A stretch of DNA of 64,000 nt, taken from Pseudorhodoferax soli (GTDB taxonomy: Bacteria > Pseudomonadota > Gammaproteobacteria > Burkholderiales > Burkholderiaceae_C). The stretch is taken from contig NZ_QPJK01000007.1 of NCBI RefSeq assembly GCF_003337555.1, positions 320,553-384,552 on the forward strand. The letters are read 5' to 3'. The notes beneath the pieces are model-generated. The model worked only from the letters and a program-made list of their open reading frames with translations. It did no database searches and was not told the origin of the DNA. Every line of letters begins with the position of its first letter. Positions within the stretch are counted from its first letter, which is position 1. Below are positions 11,365 through 19,441 of the stretch, piece by piece. The translations under genes were made by a program, and so were the position numbers.

Positions 11365-12146
11365 ACCCAGCCGGCGTCGACGGTGAACTCCTGGGCGGTG
11401 CACATCTTCGCGTCGTCGGACGCCAGGAACAGCACCATGGCGGCGATGTCGTCAGGCGCCAGCTTGTCGGGCAGGCACTGGTTGCGGGCCAGTTCCTTTT
11501 CGCCCTCGGCGTCGAGCCAGAGCTTGATCTGGCGCTCGGTCATGACCCAGCCCGGCGACACCGTGTTGATGCGGATGCGGTCGGCACCCAGCGTGCGCGC
11601 CAGGCCGCGCGTGAGCCCGTTGACCGACGACTTGGCGATCGCATAGACCGGGTAGCCCGTGCCTTTGCCCTGCCAGCCGGTGGAGCCCAGGTTGACGATG
11701 GAGCCGGCACCGAGCCGGCGCATGCCGGGCACCACGGCCTGGATGGCGAAGAAGGCCGGCCGCTCGTTGATCGCGATGCGGTCGTCGTAGTAGGCCGGCG
11801 TGACCGATTCCAGCGTGTGCCGGTCGTCGCTGGCCACGTTGTTGACGAGCACGGAGAAGTCGCCCAGCGCGGCTTGCGCATCGGCGATGTCGGCCTGCAG
11901 CGCGGCGATGTCGCGCACGTCGCAGGTGCGCCACCAGACATCGCCATGGCCGGCCTGGGCAATGCCTTCGGCCAGGGCGCGGCTGGCTGCCTCGGCCACG
12001 TCGACGAAGGCCACACGGGCGCCTTGAGCCGCCAGTGACGCGACGATGGCCGCGCCGATGCCGCTGCCGCCTCCCGTCACGAAGCAAGTGCGCCCGCGCA
12101 GGCTGGGGTAGGAGGTGCTGCTGTCTCCGGCTGTCGTGTTGTTCAT
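11361..12146 (-). CDS. SDR-family aldose 1-dehydrogenase, XylB-like
   Basis: NAD(P)-dependent short-chain dehydrogenase of 261 residues. It has the cofactor motif TGGGSGIG (near residue 25), a Ser in NLGSTGW, and the catalytic YAIAK near residue 168. The N-terminal YPSLRGR, the [11 protein letters not shown] stretch and the C-terminal [16 protein letters not shown] / DAGW pattern resemble, from memory, the Caulobacter D-xylose dehydrogenase XylB and its L-arabinose/D-galactose relatives. It would oxidise the aldose to the lactone opened by the divergent SMP-30 lactonase. I chose the ATG at 12144-12146 ([10 protein letters not shown]). An in-frame ATG at 12179 has a GGAAAG too close to it to be convincing. 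Confidence 0.82.
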   Translation of the reverse strand: MNNTTAGDSSTSYPSLRGRTCFVTGGGSGIGAAIVASLAAQGARVAFVDVAEAASRALAEGIAQAGHGDVWWRTCDVRDIAALQADIADAQAALGDFSVLVNNVASDDRHTLESVTPAYYDDRIAINERPAFFAIQAVVPGMRRLGAGSIVNLGSTGWQGKGTGYPVYAIAKSSVNGLTRGLARTLGADRIRINTVSPGWVMTERQIKLWLDAEGEKELARNQCLPDKLAPDDIAAMVLFLASDDAKMCTAQEFTVDAGWV

Positions 12147-12224
12147 ATTCACTTTGCTATCAGTTATCGACAAATTCATTTCTTTCCAATATGAATGTGC
12201 CTTGATACGATGCGCCGCGTCAAG
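12142..12224. promoter_or_regulatory. divergent promoter/operator region between dehydrogenase and lactonase genes
   Basis: AT-rich stretch between two divergent genes of one pathway. TTCATATT (12142-12149) and AATATGAA (12188-12195) form a perfect 8-bp inverted repeat, and ATTCAT/ATGAAT form a smaller one inside it. A possible -10, TACGAT at 12206-12211, lies between CTTGA (12201-12205) and TCAAG (12220-12224), just before the lactonase ATG. A shared regulator binding here would control both genes; which one is not visible. Confidence 0.45.
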
Positions 12225-12234
12225 CCCCCCGCCC

Positions 12235-13161
12235 ATGCCACAAGAACACACGCCCTCGCCCGCCACGCCGCGGCCCCTGTCTGCACCGCTTTGCGTCTGG
12301 GATGCCGGTGCCCAGTTGGGCGAAGGTGCAATGTGGTCGCCACGCACGCAGGCGCTGTGGTGGGTCGACATCCTGGGCCGCCGGCTGCACCGCTGGCAGT
12401 GGCCAGATGGCGCGCACAGCAGCTGGGACTTCGACCAGGAGGTGTCGGCCGTGGCCGAACGGGCCGACGGCACCGGCTTGCTGCTGGCGTTGCGGCACGG
12501 CTTCGCGAGCTTCGATCCGCAGGACGCCCGGCTGGCGCTGCTGCACCAGCCCGTCGGCGAGCCTGCGCACAACCGTTTCAACGACGGCAAGTGCGATGCA
12601 CAGGGCCGCTTCTGGGCCGGCAGCATGGACTTCGACTGCGCCGCTCCCACGGGCGCGCTGTACCGCTTCGACCCCGATGGCAGCTGCACGCGGCACGACG
12701 CCGGATTCGCCGTCACCAACGGCCCGACCTGGTCGCGCGACGGCCGCACCATGTTCTTCAACGACACGGTGCAAGGCCAGGTGCTGGCGTATGACTTCGA
12801 CGCCGCGGCCGGCCGCATCGCCGGGCGCCGGCCCTGGTTGCGCCTGGCCGCCGACGACGGCGTGCCAGACGGCATGTGCACGGACGCCGCCGGCCGCATC
12901 TGGATCGCGCACTGGGGCGGCGGCTGCGTGAGCTGCCACGACCCCGACACTGCGGCCGAGCTGTGCCGCATCCCTCTGCCGGCACGCCAGATCACGAGTT
13001 GCGCGTTCGGCGGGCCGGACCTGCGCACGCTGTTCATCACCAGCGCCGCCACCGGGCTGGATGCCGCGGCCCGCGCCGCGCAGCCGCTGGCCGGTGCACT
13101 GTTCGCCGTCACGCTGGACAGCCCCGGCCTGCCAGCCCACCTCTTCGGACAACGCGCATGA
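12235..13161 (+). CDS. SMP-30/gluconolaconase-family sugar lactonase
   Basis: Hydrolyses the aldonolactone made by the sugar dehydrogenase; 308 residues forming a predicted six-bladed beta-propeller. Metal-site motifs of the SMP-30/regucalcin family are in order: LGEGAMW (Glu near residue 27), NRFNDGKCDAQGRFWAG (Asn near residue 118) and DDGVPDGMCTDAAGRIW (Asp near residue 215). The ATG at 12235 is preferred over an in-frame upstream extension that would run through the promoter. It ends in an ATGA overlap with the aldose epimerase gene. Confidence 0.9.
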   Translation: MPQEHTPSPATPRPLSAPLCVWDAGAQLGEGAMWSPRTQALWWVDILGRRLHRWQWPDGAHSSWDFDQEVSAVAERADGTGLLLALRHGFASFDPQDARLALLHQPVGEPAHNRFNDGKCDAQGRFWAGSMDFDCAAPTGALYRFDPDGSCTRHDAGFAVTNGPTWSRDGRTMFFNDTVQGQVLAYDFDAAAGRIAGRRPWLRLAADDGVPDGMCTDAAGRIWIAHWGGGCVSCHDPDTAAELCRIPLPARQITSCAFGGPDLRTLFITSAATGLDAAARAAQPLAGALFAVTLDSPGLPAHLFGQRA

Positions 13162-14054
13162 CCCACCCCATCGTCTGCCTGCGCCATGCCGGCCAGGAAC
13201 TCGGCCTCGTGCCCACGCTCGGCGGCGCGGTCGCGGCCTGGCGCTGCGCCCGGCCGGACGGCAGCGCGCTCGACCTCTGGCGCCCCTGGGACGGCGAGAC
13301 CGCCGACCTCTACCAGCTGGCCTCGTTCGCGATGCTGCCCTGGTCCAACCGCATCGGCCAGGGCGGCTTCACGCAGGATGGGCGCTGGCACGCCATGCAG
13401 CCCAACCGCGCCGGCGAGCCCTACCCCATCCATGGCGATGGCTGGCTGCAGGCCTGGTCGCTGGAACAGCCCGCCGCCGACACCTTCCGCCTGGCGCTGC
13501 GTTCGCAGCACTTCGGCGGCAACCCCTACGACTACGCGGCCACGCAGACCTTCCGCCTGGTGCCGGGCGGGCTCGACCAGACCGTGGAGGTGCAGCACCT
13601 GGGCGCCGAGCCCCTGCCCTACGGCCTGGGCCTGCACCCCTGGTTTCCGCGCACGCCGGCCATGCGCGTGCAGGCCGGTGTCGATGGCGTGTGGCTCAGC
13701 GGCGACGATCCGATCCCGACGGGCTACACCCAGGCCCTGCCGGCCGACTGGGACCTCAACGCCGGCATCCCCGCGCACGGCAGCTTCATCGACAACGGCT
13801 ACGGCGGCTGGCAGGGCCAGGCCCGCATCGACTGGCCCGAGCATGGGCTGCGGCTCACGCTGACCACGCCCGACCCCGCGGCATCCGCGCCGTGCTGCCT
13901 GGTCTACCGGCCGCCGCATGGCCCGGCGCTGTGCTTCGAGCCGATCACGCACCCCATCGACGCCTTCCACCTGCCCGGCCGCCCGGGCCTGCGCGTGCTT
14001 GCACGGGGCGAGACGCTGCGCCTGCACGTGCAGTGGCGCTTCGCAGACTTCTGA
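13158..14054 (+). CDS. aldose 1-epimerase (mutarotase) family protein
   Basis: Interconverts sugar anomers, supplying the form used by the 1-dehydrogenase. The 298-residue protein has galactose-mutarotase features: SNRIGQGGF, the His motif IHGDGW near residue 94, GLGLHPWFPRT near residue 158, and the catalytic-Glu region LCFEPITHPIDAF near residue 260. Its start overlaps the lactonase stop by ATGA, so the two are co-translated. The sugar specificity cannot be read from sequence. Confidence 0.9.
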   Translation: MTHPIVCLRHAGQELGLVPTLGGAVAAWRCARPDGSALDLWRPWDGETADLYQLASFAMLPWSNRIGQGGFTQDGRWHAMQPNRAGEPYPIHGDGWLQAWSLEQPAADTFRLALRSQHFGGNPYDYAATQTFRLVPGGLDQTVEVQHLGAEPLPYGLGLHPWFPRTPAMRVQAGVDGVWLSGDDPIPTGYTQALPADWDLNAGIPAHGSFIDNGYGGWQGQARIDWPEHGLRLTLTTPDPAASAPCCLVYRPPHGPALCFEPITHPIDAFHLPGRPGLRVLARGETLRLHVQWRFADF

Positions 14055-14093
14055 GCCACAAGCACCCACGGTTTCCAAGGCAAAGGCGGCGGC

Positions 14094-14113
14094 AGGCGCA
14101 CTACACTGCGCCT
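14094..14113 (+). promoter_or_regulatory. predicted -10 element inside a GC-rich palindrome
   Basis: AGGCGCA (14094-14100) and TGCGCCT (14107-14113) are perfect inverted repeats flanking CTACAC. The sequence TACACT at 14102-14107 would serve as the -10 of the MetE-like gene, about 80 nt before its ATG. The same arrangement recurs upstream of several other genes in the window. Confidence 0.4.
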
Positions 14114-14189
14114 CCCCGCAAGCGCCCGCCCGCAGGCCCGTTGCGCGCCGCCGGCACTTGCGCCATGCACGACCACAACGGAGGAAACA

Positions 14190-15296
14190 ATGCACCCATT
14201 GCCCGCCCGCTACGACCATGTCGGCAGCTTCCTGCGACCCGCCTACCTGCTGGAGGCCCGTGAGCAGAAGGCCAAGGGCCAGATCACACCCGAACAGCTG
14301 CGCCTGGTGGAAGACCGGGCCATCGCCGAGATCGTGCAGTTCCAGCAGGATGTGGGGCTGAAAAGCATCACCGACGGCGAGTTCCGCCGCACCTACTTCC
14401 ACATCGATTTCCTCGAGCAGATCGGCGGCGTGAAGACCGACATTCCGGTCACCATCCGCCGGCCCGACGGCACCGAGGAACTGGCGCCGCCCGTGATGCG
14501 CGTGGTCGACAAGGTGCGCCACGCCAAGGACATCCAGCTGGCCGATTTCCAGTATTTGAAGAGCCAAATCGCGGCGGGCAACACGCCCAAGGTGACCATC
14601 CCCTCGCCCACCATGCTGCACTTCCGCGGCGGGCGTGCCGGCATCAGCAAGGACGCCTACCCCGAGCTGGAACCCGACTTCTACGACGACGTGGCGAAGG
14701 CGTACGGCGACGAGCTGCGTTCGCTGGCCGCGGCCGGCTGCACCTACGTGCAGATGGACGACACCAACCTGGCCTACCTGTGCGACGAGAAGATGCGCGA
14801 GGCGGCCCGCCAGCGCGGCGACGACCCGAACGAGCTGCCGCACCGCTACGCGAAGTTCATCAACAAGGTGGTCGCGCAAAAGCCTGCGGGCATGCTGCTG
14901 GCCATGCACCTGTGCCGCGGCAACTTCAAGAGCACGCACGCCGCCGCCGGCAACTACGAGCCGGTGGCCGAGGCGCTGCTGAAGGAAATGGACCTGGACG
15001 CCTACTTCCTCGAATACGACGACGACCGCTCGGGCGACTTCCGTCCGCTGCGCTACCTGCCCAAGGGCAAGACCGTGGTGCTGGGCCTGGTGACGACCAA
15101 GTTCGGCGAGATGGAGAGCAAGGACGACCTCAAGCGCCGCATCGAGGAGGCCGCGCGCCATGCCCCGCTCGAGCAGCTGGCGCTGAGCCCGCAGTGCGGC
15201 TTTTCGAGCACCGTGCACGGCAACAACATCGCCGTGCAGGCCCAGCGCGACAAGCTGCGCCTGGTGATCGAGACCGCCCAGGAAGTCTGGGGCTGA
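14190..15296 (+). CDS. MetE-like (cobalamin-independent methionine synthase C-terminal domain) protein
   Basis: 368-residue single-domain protein of the UROD/MetE-like fold. Landmarks are the N-terminal HVGSFLRP, DGEFRRTYF near residue 62, QMDDTNLAYLC near residue 189, MHLCRGN near residue 241 and LSPQCGFSS near residue 333. The last two carry the His/Cys zinc ligands of methionine synthase. It lacks the N-terminal half of full-length MetE (about 750 residues) and resembles the short YxjG/YxjH type. It therefore probably moves a methyl or alkyl group between a zinc-bound thiol and an unknown partner. A strong GGAGGA ribosome site precedes the ATG. Its neighbours do not suggest a substrate. 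Confidence 0.85.
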   Translation: MHPLPARYDHVGSFLRPAYLLEAREQKAKGQITPEQLRLVEDRAIAEIVQFQQDVGLKSITDGEFRRTYFHIDFLEQIGGVKTDIPVTIRRPDGTEELAPPVMRVVDKVRHAKDIQLADFQYLKSQIAAGNTPKVTIPSPTMLHFRGGRAGISKDAYPELEPDFYDDVAKAYGDELRSLAAAGCTYVQMDDTNLAYLCDEKMREAARQRGDDPNELPHRYAKFINKVVAQKPAGMLLAMHLCRGNFKSTHAAAGNYEPVAEALLKEMDLDAYFLEYDDDRSGDFRPLRYLPKGKTVVLGLVTTKFGEMESKDDLKRRIEEAARHAPLEQLALSPQCGFSSTVHGNNIAVQAQRDKLRLVIETAQEVWG

Positions 15297-15315
15297 GCCG
15301 GGGCCCGGCGCACCG

Positions 15316-16692
15316 GTGGCGCATGCCCTGATCGCCTGGCTGCCCAGCGTCTCGCAGCACCTGCTGTTCGGCGCGCTGGCGGTCCTCGTCTACATCCTGA
15401 CCAACCGGGCGCGCCGCCAGCCGCGCGCGCCCACCACGGCGATCGCCTGGGTCATGGGCCTGGCGCTGCTGCCCTACTTCGTGCTGCCGTTGTTCCTGCT
15501 GTTCGGGCGGCGCAAGTTGCGGCCGCTCGGCCGGCCGCGGCTGCGCGGCAGCCGGCCGACGCGCTTCACGCACTGGGCAGCCGACCTGCTGGATGGCTTC
15601 GACCTCGCGCCGCCCAGCGACAACCGCGCGCGCTTCCATGCCGACGGCGCGCAGGCGCGCGAGGCCCTGTGGGAACTCATCGCCGGCGCCCGGCACCGGC
15701 TGGACATCAGCACCTTCATCATCGGCCGCGACGCCTTCGGCGATGCGGTGGTCGACCGGCTGGCCGAACGTGCGCGCGCCGGCGTGCGGGTGCGCGTGCT
15801 GCTGGACGGCTTCGGCGCGCTGCAGCTGCCGCGCCGGCACTTCGACCGGCTGCGCGAGGCCGGCGGCGAGGTGGCCGTGTTCCGCCCGCTGCTGAGCCTG
15901 CGCAACAACGGCCCGCGCAACCTGCGCAACCACCGCAAGCTGTCCATCGCCGACGACCACCGGCTGTGGAGCGGCGGGCGCAACCTGGCGGCCGAGTACT
16001 TCGAGGGCGATGCCGGCATCGCGGCCTGGACCGACCTGTCCTTCGACATCGAAGGCCCGGTGGCCGGCGCCGCCGCCTGGCAGTTCGAGCGCGACTGGAG
16101 CGCCGTGCGGCAATCGCCGCCGCGCACCGTGGCCCCGACACCGCCCATGGCCCCTGGCGGACCCGCGCAGTTCCTGCCCAGCGGCCCGGACCAGGCCGAG
16201 GACACGGCCCATGCGCTGCTGATCGACGCCTGCTACCGCGCCGAGCACCGCATCCTGGCGGCCACCCCCTACTTCATCCCCGACGACGCGCTGCGCGATG
16301 CCCTGCGCCGCGCCGCCCGCCGCGGCGTGGCCGTGGACATCGTGCTGCCCGCCGAGTCCAACCACCGGCTGGCCGACTTCGCCCGCAGCCGTGCCATGCG
16401 CGACCTGGCCGAGGCCGGCGTGGCCTTCCACCTGCTGCCGTCCATGTCGCATGCCAAGGCCGTGGTGGTGGACGAACAGCTGGCGCTGGCGGGGTCGATC
16501 AACCTGGACCTGCGCAGCCTGCTGCTGAACCACGAGGCCGGCGTGGTGTTCTACGGCGCGGCCGAGATCGGCTGGCTGGCGCAGTGGATCGAAGACCAGC
16601 GCGCGCTGGGGCGGCCCTACCAGGCCGAAACGCCGGGGCTGGGACGCGACATCGCCGAGGGCCTGCTGCTCGCAGTGGCCTTCCAGCTCTAG
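15316..16692 (+). CDS. phospholipase D-family cardiolipin synthase-like protein
   Basis: Membrane-associated phospholipid transferase of 458 residues. Two N-terminal hydrophobic segments (residues 1-60) are followed by two HKD catalytic motifs. The first is HRKLSIADD near residue 211, with SGGRNLAAEYF behind it; the second is HAKAVVVDE near residue 379, with AGSINLDLRS behind it. This is the ClsA/ClsB architecture, joining two phosphatidylglycerols or exchanging a head group. The predicted start is a GTG at 15316, 20 bp after the MetE-like stop, with no strong ribosome site, so the exact start is uncertain. Confidence 0.88.
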   Translation: MAHALIAWLPSVSQHLLFGALAVLVYILTNRARRQPRAPTTAIAWVMGLALLPYFVLPLFLLFGRRKLRPLGRPRLRGSRPTRFTHWAADLLDGFDLAPPSDNRARFHADGAQAREALWELIAGARHRLDISTFIIGRDAFGDAVVDRLAERARAGVRVRVLLDGFGALQLPRRHFDRLREAGGEVAVFRPLLSLRNNGPRNLRNHRKLSIADDHRLWSGGRNLAAEYFEGDAGIAAWTDLSFDIEGPVAGAAAWQFERDWSAVRQSPPRTVAPTPPMAPGGPAQFLPSGPDQAEDTAHALLIDACYRAEHRILAATPYFIPDDALRDALRRAARRGVAVDIVLPAESNHRLADFARSRAMRDLAEAGVAFHLLPSMSHAKAVVVDEQLALAGSINLDLRSLLLNHEAGVVFYGAAEIGWLAQWIEDQRALGRPYQAETPGLGRDIAEGLLLAVAFQL

Positions 16693-16717
16693 GCCCATCC
16701 AGGGCCATGCCCGGCCA

Positions 16718-16735
16718 GCGCGTTAAGCTGCGCGC
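16718..16735 (+). promoter_or_regulatory. possible -10 element within an inverted repeat
   Basis: GCGCG (16718-16722) and CGCGC (16731-16735) flank TTAAGCTG. The TAAGCT inside could be the -10 for the 41-residue gene starting at 16757. The arms are short, so this is weaker than the other examples of the pattern. Confidence 0.25.
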
Positions 16736-16756
16736 CCCGTTCGCCCTGCCTCGCCC

Positions 16757-16882
16757 ATGGAACCCATCAACTGGCTGCTGTTCGCCGTCTTCATCGCCAT
16801 CGTGGTCTGGAAGCTGGTCAAGCAGCGCATCGGCGAGAAGCCGCCACGCGACCGGCAGGACACACCGCCGGAGCGCCGCTGA
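16757..16882 (+). CDS. small single-span membrane protein, hypothetical
   Basis: 41-residue frame beginning MEPINWLLFAVFIAIVVWKL: one strong transmembrane helix near residues 5-20 followed by a basic, charged tail (KQRIGEKPPRDRQ). It has a possible promoter just upstream. The hydrophobic-then-charged pattern and codon use look like a real small protein. No family is recognised and no function can be proposed. Confidence 0.5.
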   Translation: MEPINWLLFAVFIAIVVWKLVKQRIGEKPPRDRQDTPPERR

Positions 16883-17010
16883 ACACCACGCCGGGCCGGC
16901 ACCGGGCCGCGCACGGCGGCGTGCCGGCCGTCACGCCTGTGCGTGTGCGTGCGGTGCCGACCTTGTCCATGCGTTGGACCGTCACGCCGCCTCCCAGGCC
17001 GTCCGCGGCC

Positions 17011-17382
17011 TCATGGGGCCAGGTAGAAATCCATCGGAATGAGCTCGACCGCCCACCCGCCTTCTTCGCCCAGCGTGGCGGCCGGGTGCATCGACGCGAT
17101 GCGCAAGGCCTCCTCCAGGTCGTCTGCTTCGATGATGAACAGGCCGCCGACCACCTCCTTCGCCTCGGTGTAGGGCCCGTCGCTGACGAGCGTCCTGCCG
17201 CCGCGCGGGCGCAGCGTCCGCCAGCCTTCCAGATCGCCAAGCGACGCAGACACCAGGACCTTGCCGGTCGCGCGCATCTTCTCGTCCAACGGCGGGCATT
17301 GGCGCACCAGCGCCTTCACATCGTCCGGCGCCATCGCGGCGAACTTCTCCGGCGTGAAGTAGGCGAGGCCGAGGTATTTCAT
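17011..17382 (-). CDS. YCII-related domain protein
   Basis: 123-residue protein of the YCII/DGPF ferredoxin-like fold: MKYLGLAYFTPEKF at the start, SDGPYTEAKEVVGGLF near residue 67, and EALRIASMHPAA near residue 91. The family is often found beside sigma factors or as stand-alone small enzymes of unknown reaction. Here there is no sigma-factor neighbour. The ATG at 17380-17382 follows an AAGGAA ribosome site, so a longer frame starting 19 codons upstream is not needed. Confidence 0.85.
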   Translation of the reverse strand: MKYLGLAYFTPEKFAAMAPDDVKALVRQCPPLDEKMRATGKVLVSASLGDLEGWRTLRPRGGRTLVSDGPYTEAKEVVGGLFIIEADDLEEALRIASMHPAATLGEEGGWAVELIPMDFYLAP

Positions 17383-17439
17383 GGGGTTCCTTGCAGTGGA
17401 GATGTCCTGACGACGAAGCCGATGGCCCGATTTCGACAA

Positions 17440-18276
17440 TCACGCGACCGGTCCGCGCCGCGCGGTACTTTCCGGCACGTTCCCCCAGGTGCCCACGTTG
17501 GCCGACTTCAGCAGCGCCGAGGCCTGGCCCGTCGTTGCCAGTTCCGCCGCAGCGGCCAGCAGCGCCGGGCCGTGTTGCTGCATGCGTGCGGCCGGCAGCC
17601 GCGCTGACGGCCCGGCGATCACCAGCACGCCGGTCGCGGGCCCACCCTTGCGCTGGATCGGTGCGGCCATCGAACTCATGCCCGGTGCGTAGGCCTCCTC
17701 GATGATGGAAAAGCCCCGCTTGCGGTGCTCGTCCAACACCTTCAGCAACGCCTTGAAAGAGGCCGGCGCATTGGGCCCGAAGTTCTTCGGCTGGCCCATG
17801 CCCTGGCGCGTGACGTAGGCAATGGCCACATCCTCTGGCAGCGTCATGAGCCAGGCCTGGCCCGCGGCGCTGCAGGACAGGCGCAGGTCGATGCCCATGT
17901 CGGGGTCGTACAGCAGGCCCGAGCGCGCGCCCTGGGCCTTGGCCACCAGGGTCAGCCGCTCGCCGTCGACGATGGCCAGGCGCACCAGTTCCTCGGTGGC
18001 CTGCGCCAGTCGGTGGATCACCGGCTGGGCGATGTCGACCACGCCCGACTTGGACAGGAAGCTCAGGCCCATCGAGGCCATCTTGGTGGTCAGCGCGTAG
18101 TCGCCGCGCTGCGGCAGCTGGCGCACGTAGCCGTGGCGGATCAGCTCCTGCAGCGTGCGGTGGCAGCCGCTGCGCAACTGCCCCAGTTCGGTGGCAATCT
18201 GCGCCAGGGGCACGCCGTCCGGGTGGGCGATCAGGTATTCCAGGATCGCCAAGGATTTTTCAAGGGCGCCGCTCAT
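17440..18276 (-). CDS. IclR-family transcriptional regulator
   Basis: 278-residue regulator with an N-terminal winged helix (LEYLIAHPDGVPLAQIA, recognition region RSGCHRTLQELIRHGY) and an IclR effector domain from about residue 80 (LAIVDGERLTLVAKAQG, then SCSAAGQAWL and YAPGMSSMAAPI). It is divergent from the TRAP receptor gene. The shared 130-bp gap contains palindromes that fit an IclR operator, so it probably controls that gene and itself. Confidence 0.9.
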   Translation of the reverse strand: MSGALEKSLAILEYLIAHPDGVPLAQIATELGQLRSGCHRTLQELIRHGYVRQLPQRGDYALTTKMASMGLSFLSKSGVVDIAQPVIHRLAQATEELVRLAIVDGERLTLVAKAQGARSGLLYDPDMGIDLRLSCSAAGQAWLMTLPEDVAIAYVTRQGMGQPKNFGPNAPASFKALLKVLDEHRKRGFSIIEEAYAPGMSSMAAPIQRKGGPATGVLVIAGPSARLPAARMQQHGPALLAAAAELATTGQASALLKSANVGTWGNVPESTARRGPVA

Positions 18277-18301
18277 GCAATGCTTTCAAGGACTTGCCGC
18301 A

Positions 18302-18350
18302 TTCAAAAGTTGAACGTTATCAAAAATTTGAAAGGTGTTCAGATTTTTGA
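18302..18350. promoter_or_regulatory. probable IclR operator(s) between regulator and TRAP receptor
   Basis: Two dyads lie in an AT-rich stretch between the divergent genes. TTCAA-AAG-TTGAA is at 18302-18314, and TCAAAAAT (18320-18327) pairs perfectly with ATTTTTGA (18343-18350). All half-sites share a TCAAAA/TTTTGA core, which suggests one protein binding several times. The neighbouring IclR protein is the natural candidate. Confidence 0.5.
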
Positions 18351-18405
18351 CAGCATCGGACCATGCGGCGCCACTGTGGTCCGCAGCCAAATCCAGAGGA
18401 GACCC

Positions 18406-19431
18406 ATGCCACACCCGTCCTGTTCCCGCCGCGCCTTCGTGGCCGGCGCCGCCAGCGCCGCCTTGCTCGGCGCACCGGCCCTGCGCGCGCAGGAGATCCG
18501 CGAACGCACCTTGCGCTTTGCCTTCAGCCTGGCCAAGGACCACCCGCTCGGCCTGGGCGCGCAGAAGTTCACCGACGCCGTGGCCCAGCGCAGCGGCGGC
18601 AAGCTGCGCGTGAGCCTGTTCCCGGGTGCCGCGCTGGGCAGCGACATGCAGAACCTGTCGGCCGTGCGCGGCGGCACGCTGGACTTCACGTCCATGGCCA
18701 CCGGCATCGTGGCCTCGCTGGACAAGCGCTTCATGGTGTTCGACCTGCCCTTCCTGTTCAACACGCCGCAGGAGGCCTATGCGATTGCCGACGGCCCGGC
18801 CGGCACGCAGTTGCAGGCCGACCTGGCGCAGCACGGCATCGTGGGCCTGGGCATCTGGGACCTGGGCTTCCGCCACATGACCAACAGCAAGCGGCCGATC
18901 GCGCGCGCCGAGGACATCGCCGGTCTCAAGATCCGCGTGATCGGCTCGCCGATCTTCCTGGACCTGTTCAACGCGCTGGGCGCCAACCCCGTGCCCATGA
19001 CCTTCGGCGAGGTCTATGGCGCGCTGGAGTCGCGCGCCATCGACGGCCAGGACAACCCGCTCGGCGTGATCGAGTCGGCCAAGTTCGCCGAGGTGCAGAA
19101 ATACCTCTCGCTGACGCGCCATGTCTACACCGGCATGCCCTTCATGATGGGCAAGAAGACCTGGGACGCGCTCAACGAGGCCGAGCGCAAGGTGATCCGC
19201 GAGGCCGCCGACGAAGCCCGCCAGTTCGAGCGTCAGGCCGTGCAGCGCAAGGAAGGCGAGTCGATCGAGGCGCTCAGGAGGAGCATGCAGGTCAACGAGG
19301 TGAGCCCGGCGGAGATCAAGCGGCTGCGCGAGAAGGTGCAGGCCGTGACCGACAAGTTCTCGCGCGAGGTCGGCGAGCCGCTGGTGCAGCAGGTCAATGC
19401 CGACCTGGCGCGCCTGCGCGGCGGCCAGTAA
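18406..19431 (+). CDS. TRAP transporter solute receptor, DctP family
   Basis: Periplasmic substrate receptor of 341 residues. The signal peptide MPHPSCSRRAFVAGAASAAL has twin arginines and cleavage after RAQ near residue 27. The DctP fold is shown by FSLAKDHPLGLGAQKF, FDLPFLFN, the conserved arginine in GLKIRVIGSPIF and GQDNPLGVIESAKF. TRAP importers need small and large membrane subunits (DctQ, DctM). Neither lies nearby, so this is an orphan receptor that must use subunits encoded elsewhere. It is probably repressed or activated by the divergent IclR protein. An AGAGGAGA site precedes the ATG. Confidence 0.9.
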   Translation: MPHPSCSRRAFVAGAASAALLGAPALRAQEIRERTLRFAFSLAKDHPLGLGAQKFTDAVAQRSGGKLRVSLFPGAALGSDMQNLSAVRGGTLDFTSMATGIVASLDKRFMVFDLPFLFNTPQEAYAIADGPAGTQLQADLAQHGIVGLGIWDLGFRHMTNSKRPIARAEDIAGLKIRVIGSPIFLDLFNALGANPVPMTFGEVYGALESRAIDGQDNPLGVIESAKFAEVQKYLSLTRHVYTGMPFMMGKKTWDALNEAERKVIREAADEARQFERQAVQRKEGESIEALRRSMQVNEVSPAEIKRLREKVQAVTDKFSREVGEPLVQQVNADLARLRGGQ

Positions 19432-19441
19432 GGGGAACGCC

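Noticed and set aside
8194-11403. Very long reading frame of 1069 residues on the minus strand
   Set aside because: Its first half lies antisense to the LysR gene, is Arg/His/Gln-rich and has no domain. Only the last part is the real ChvE-like protein, which has its own ATG, signal peptide and ribosome site.
11361-15218. 1285-residue minus-strand frame covering the dehydrogenase and beyond
   Set aside because: Most of it is antisense to the lactonase, epimerase and MetE-like genes. Only the final 261 residues show a family match.
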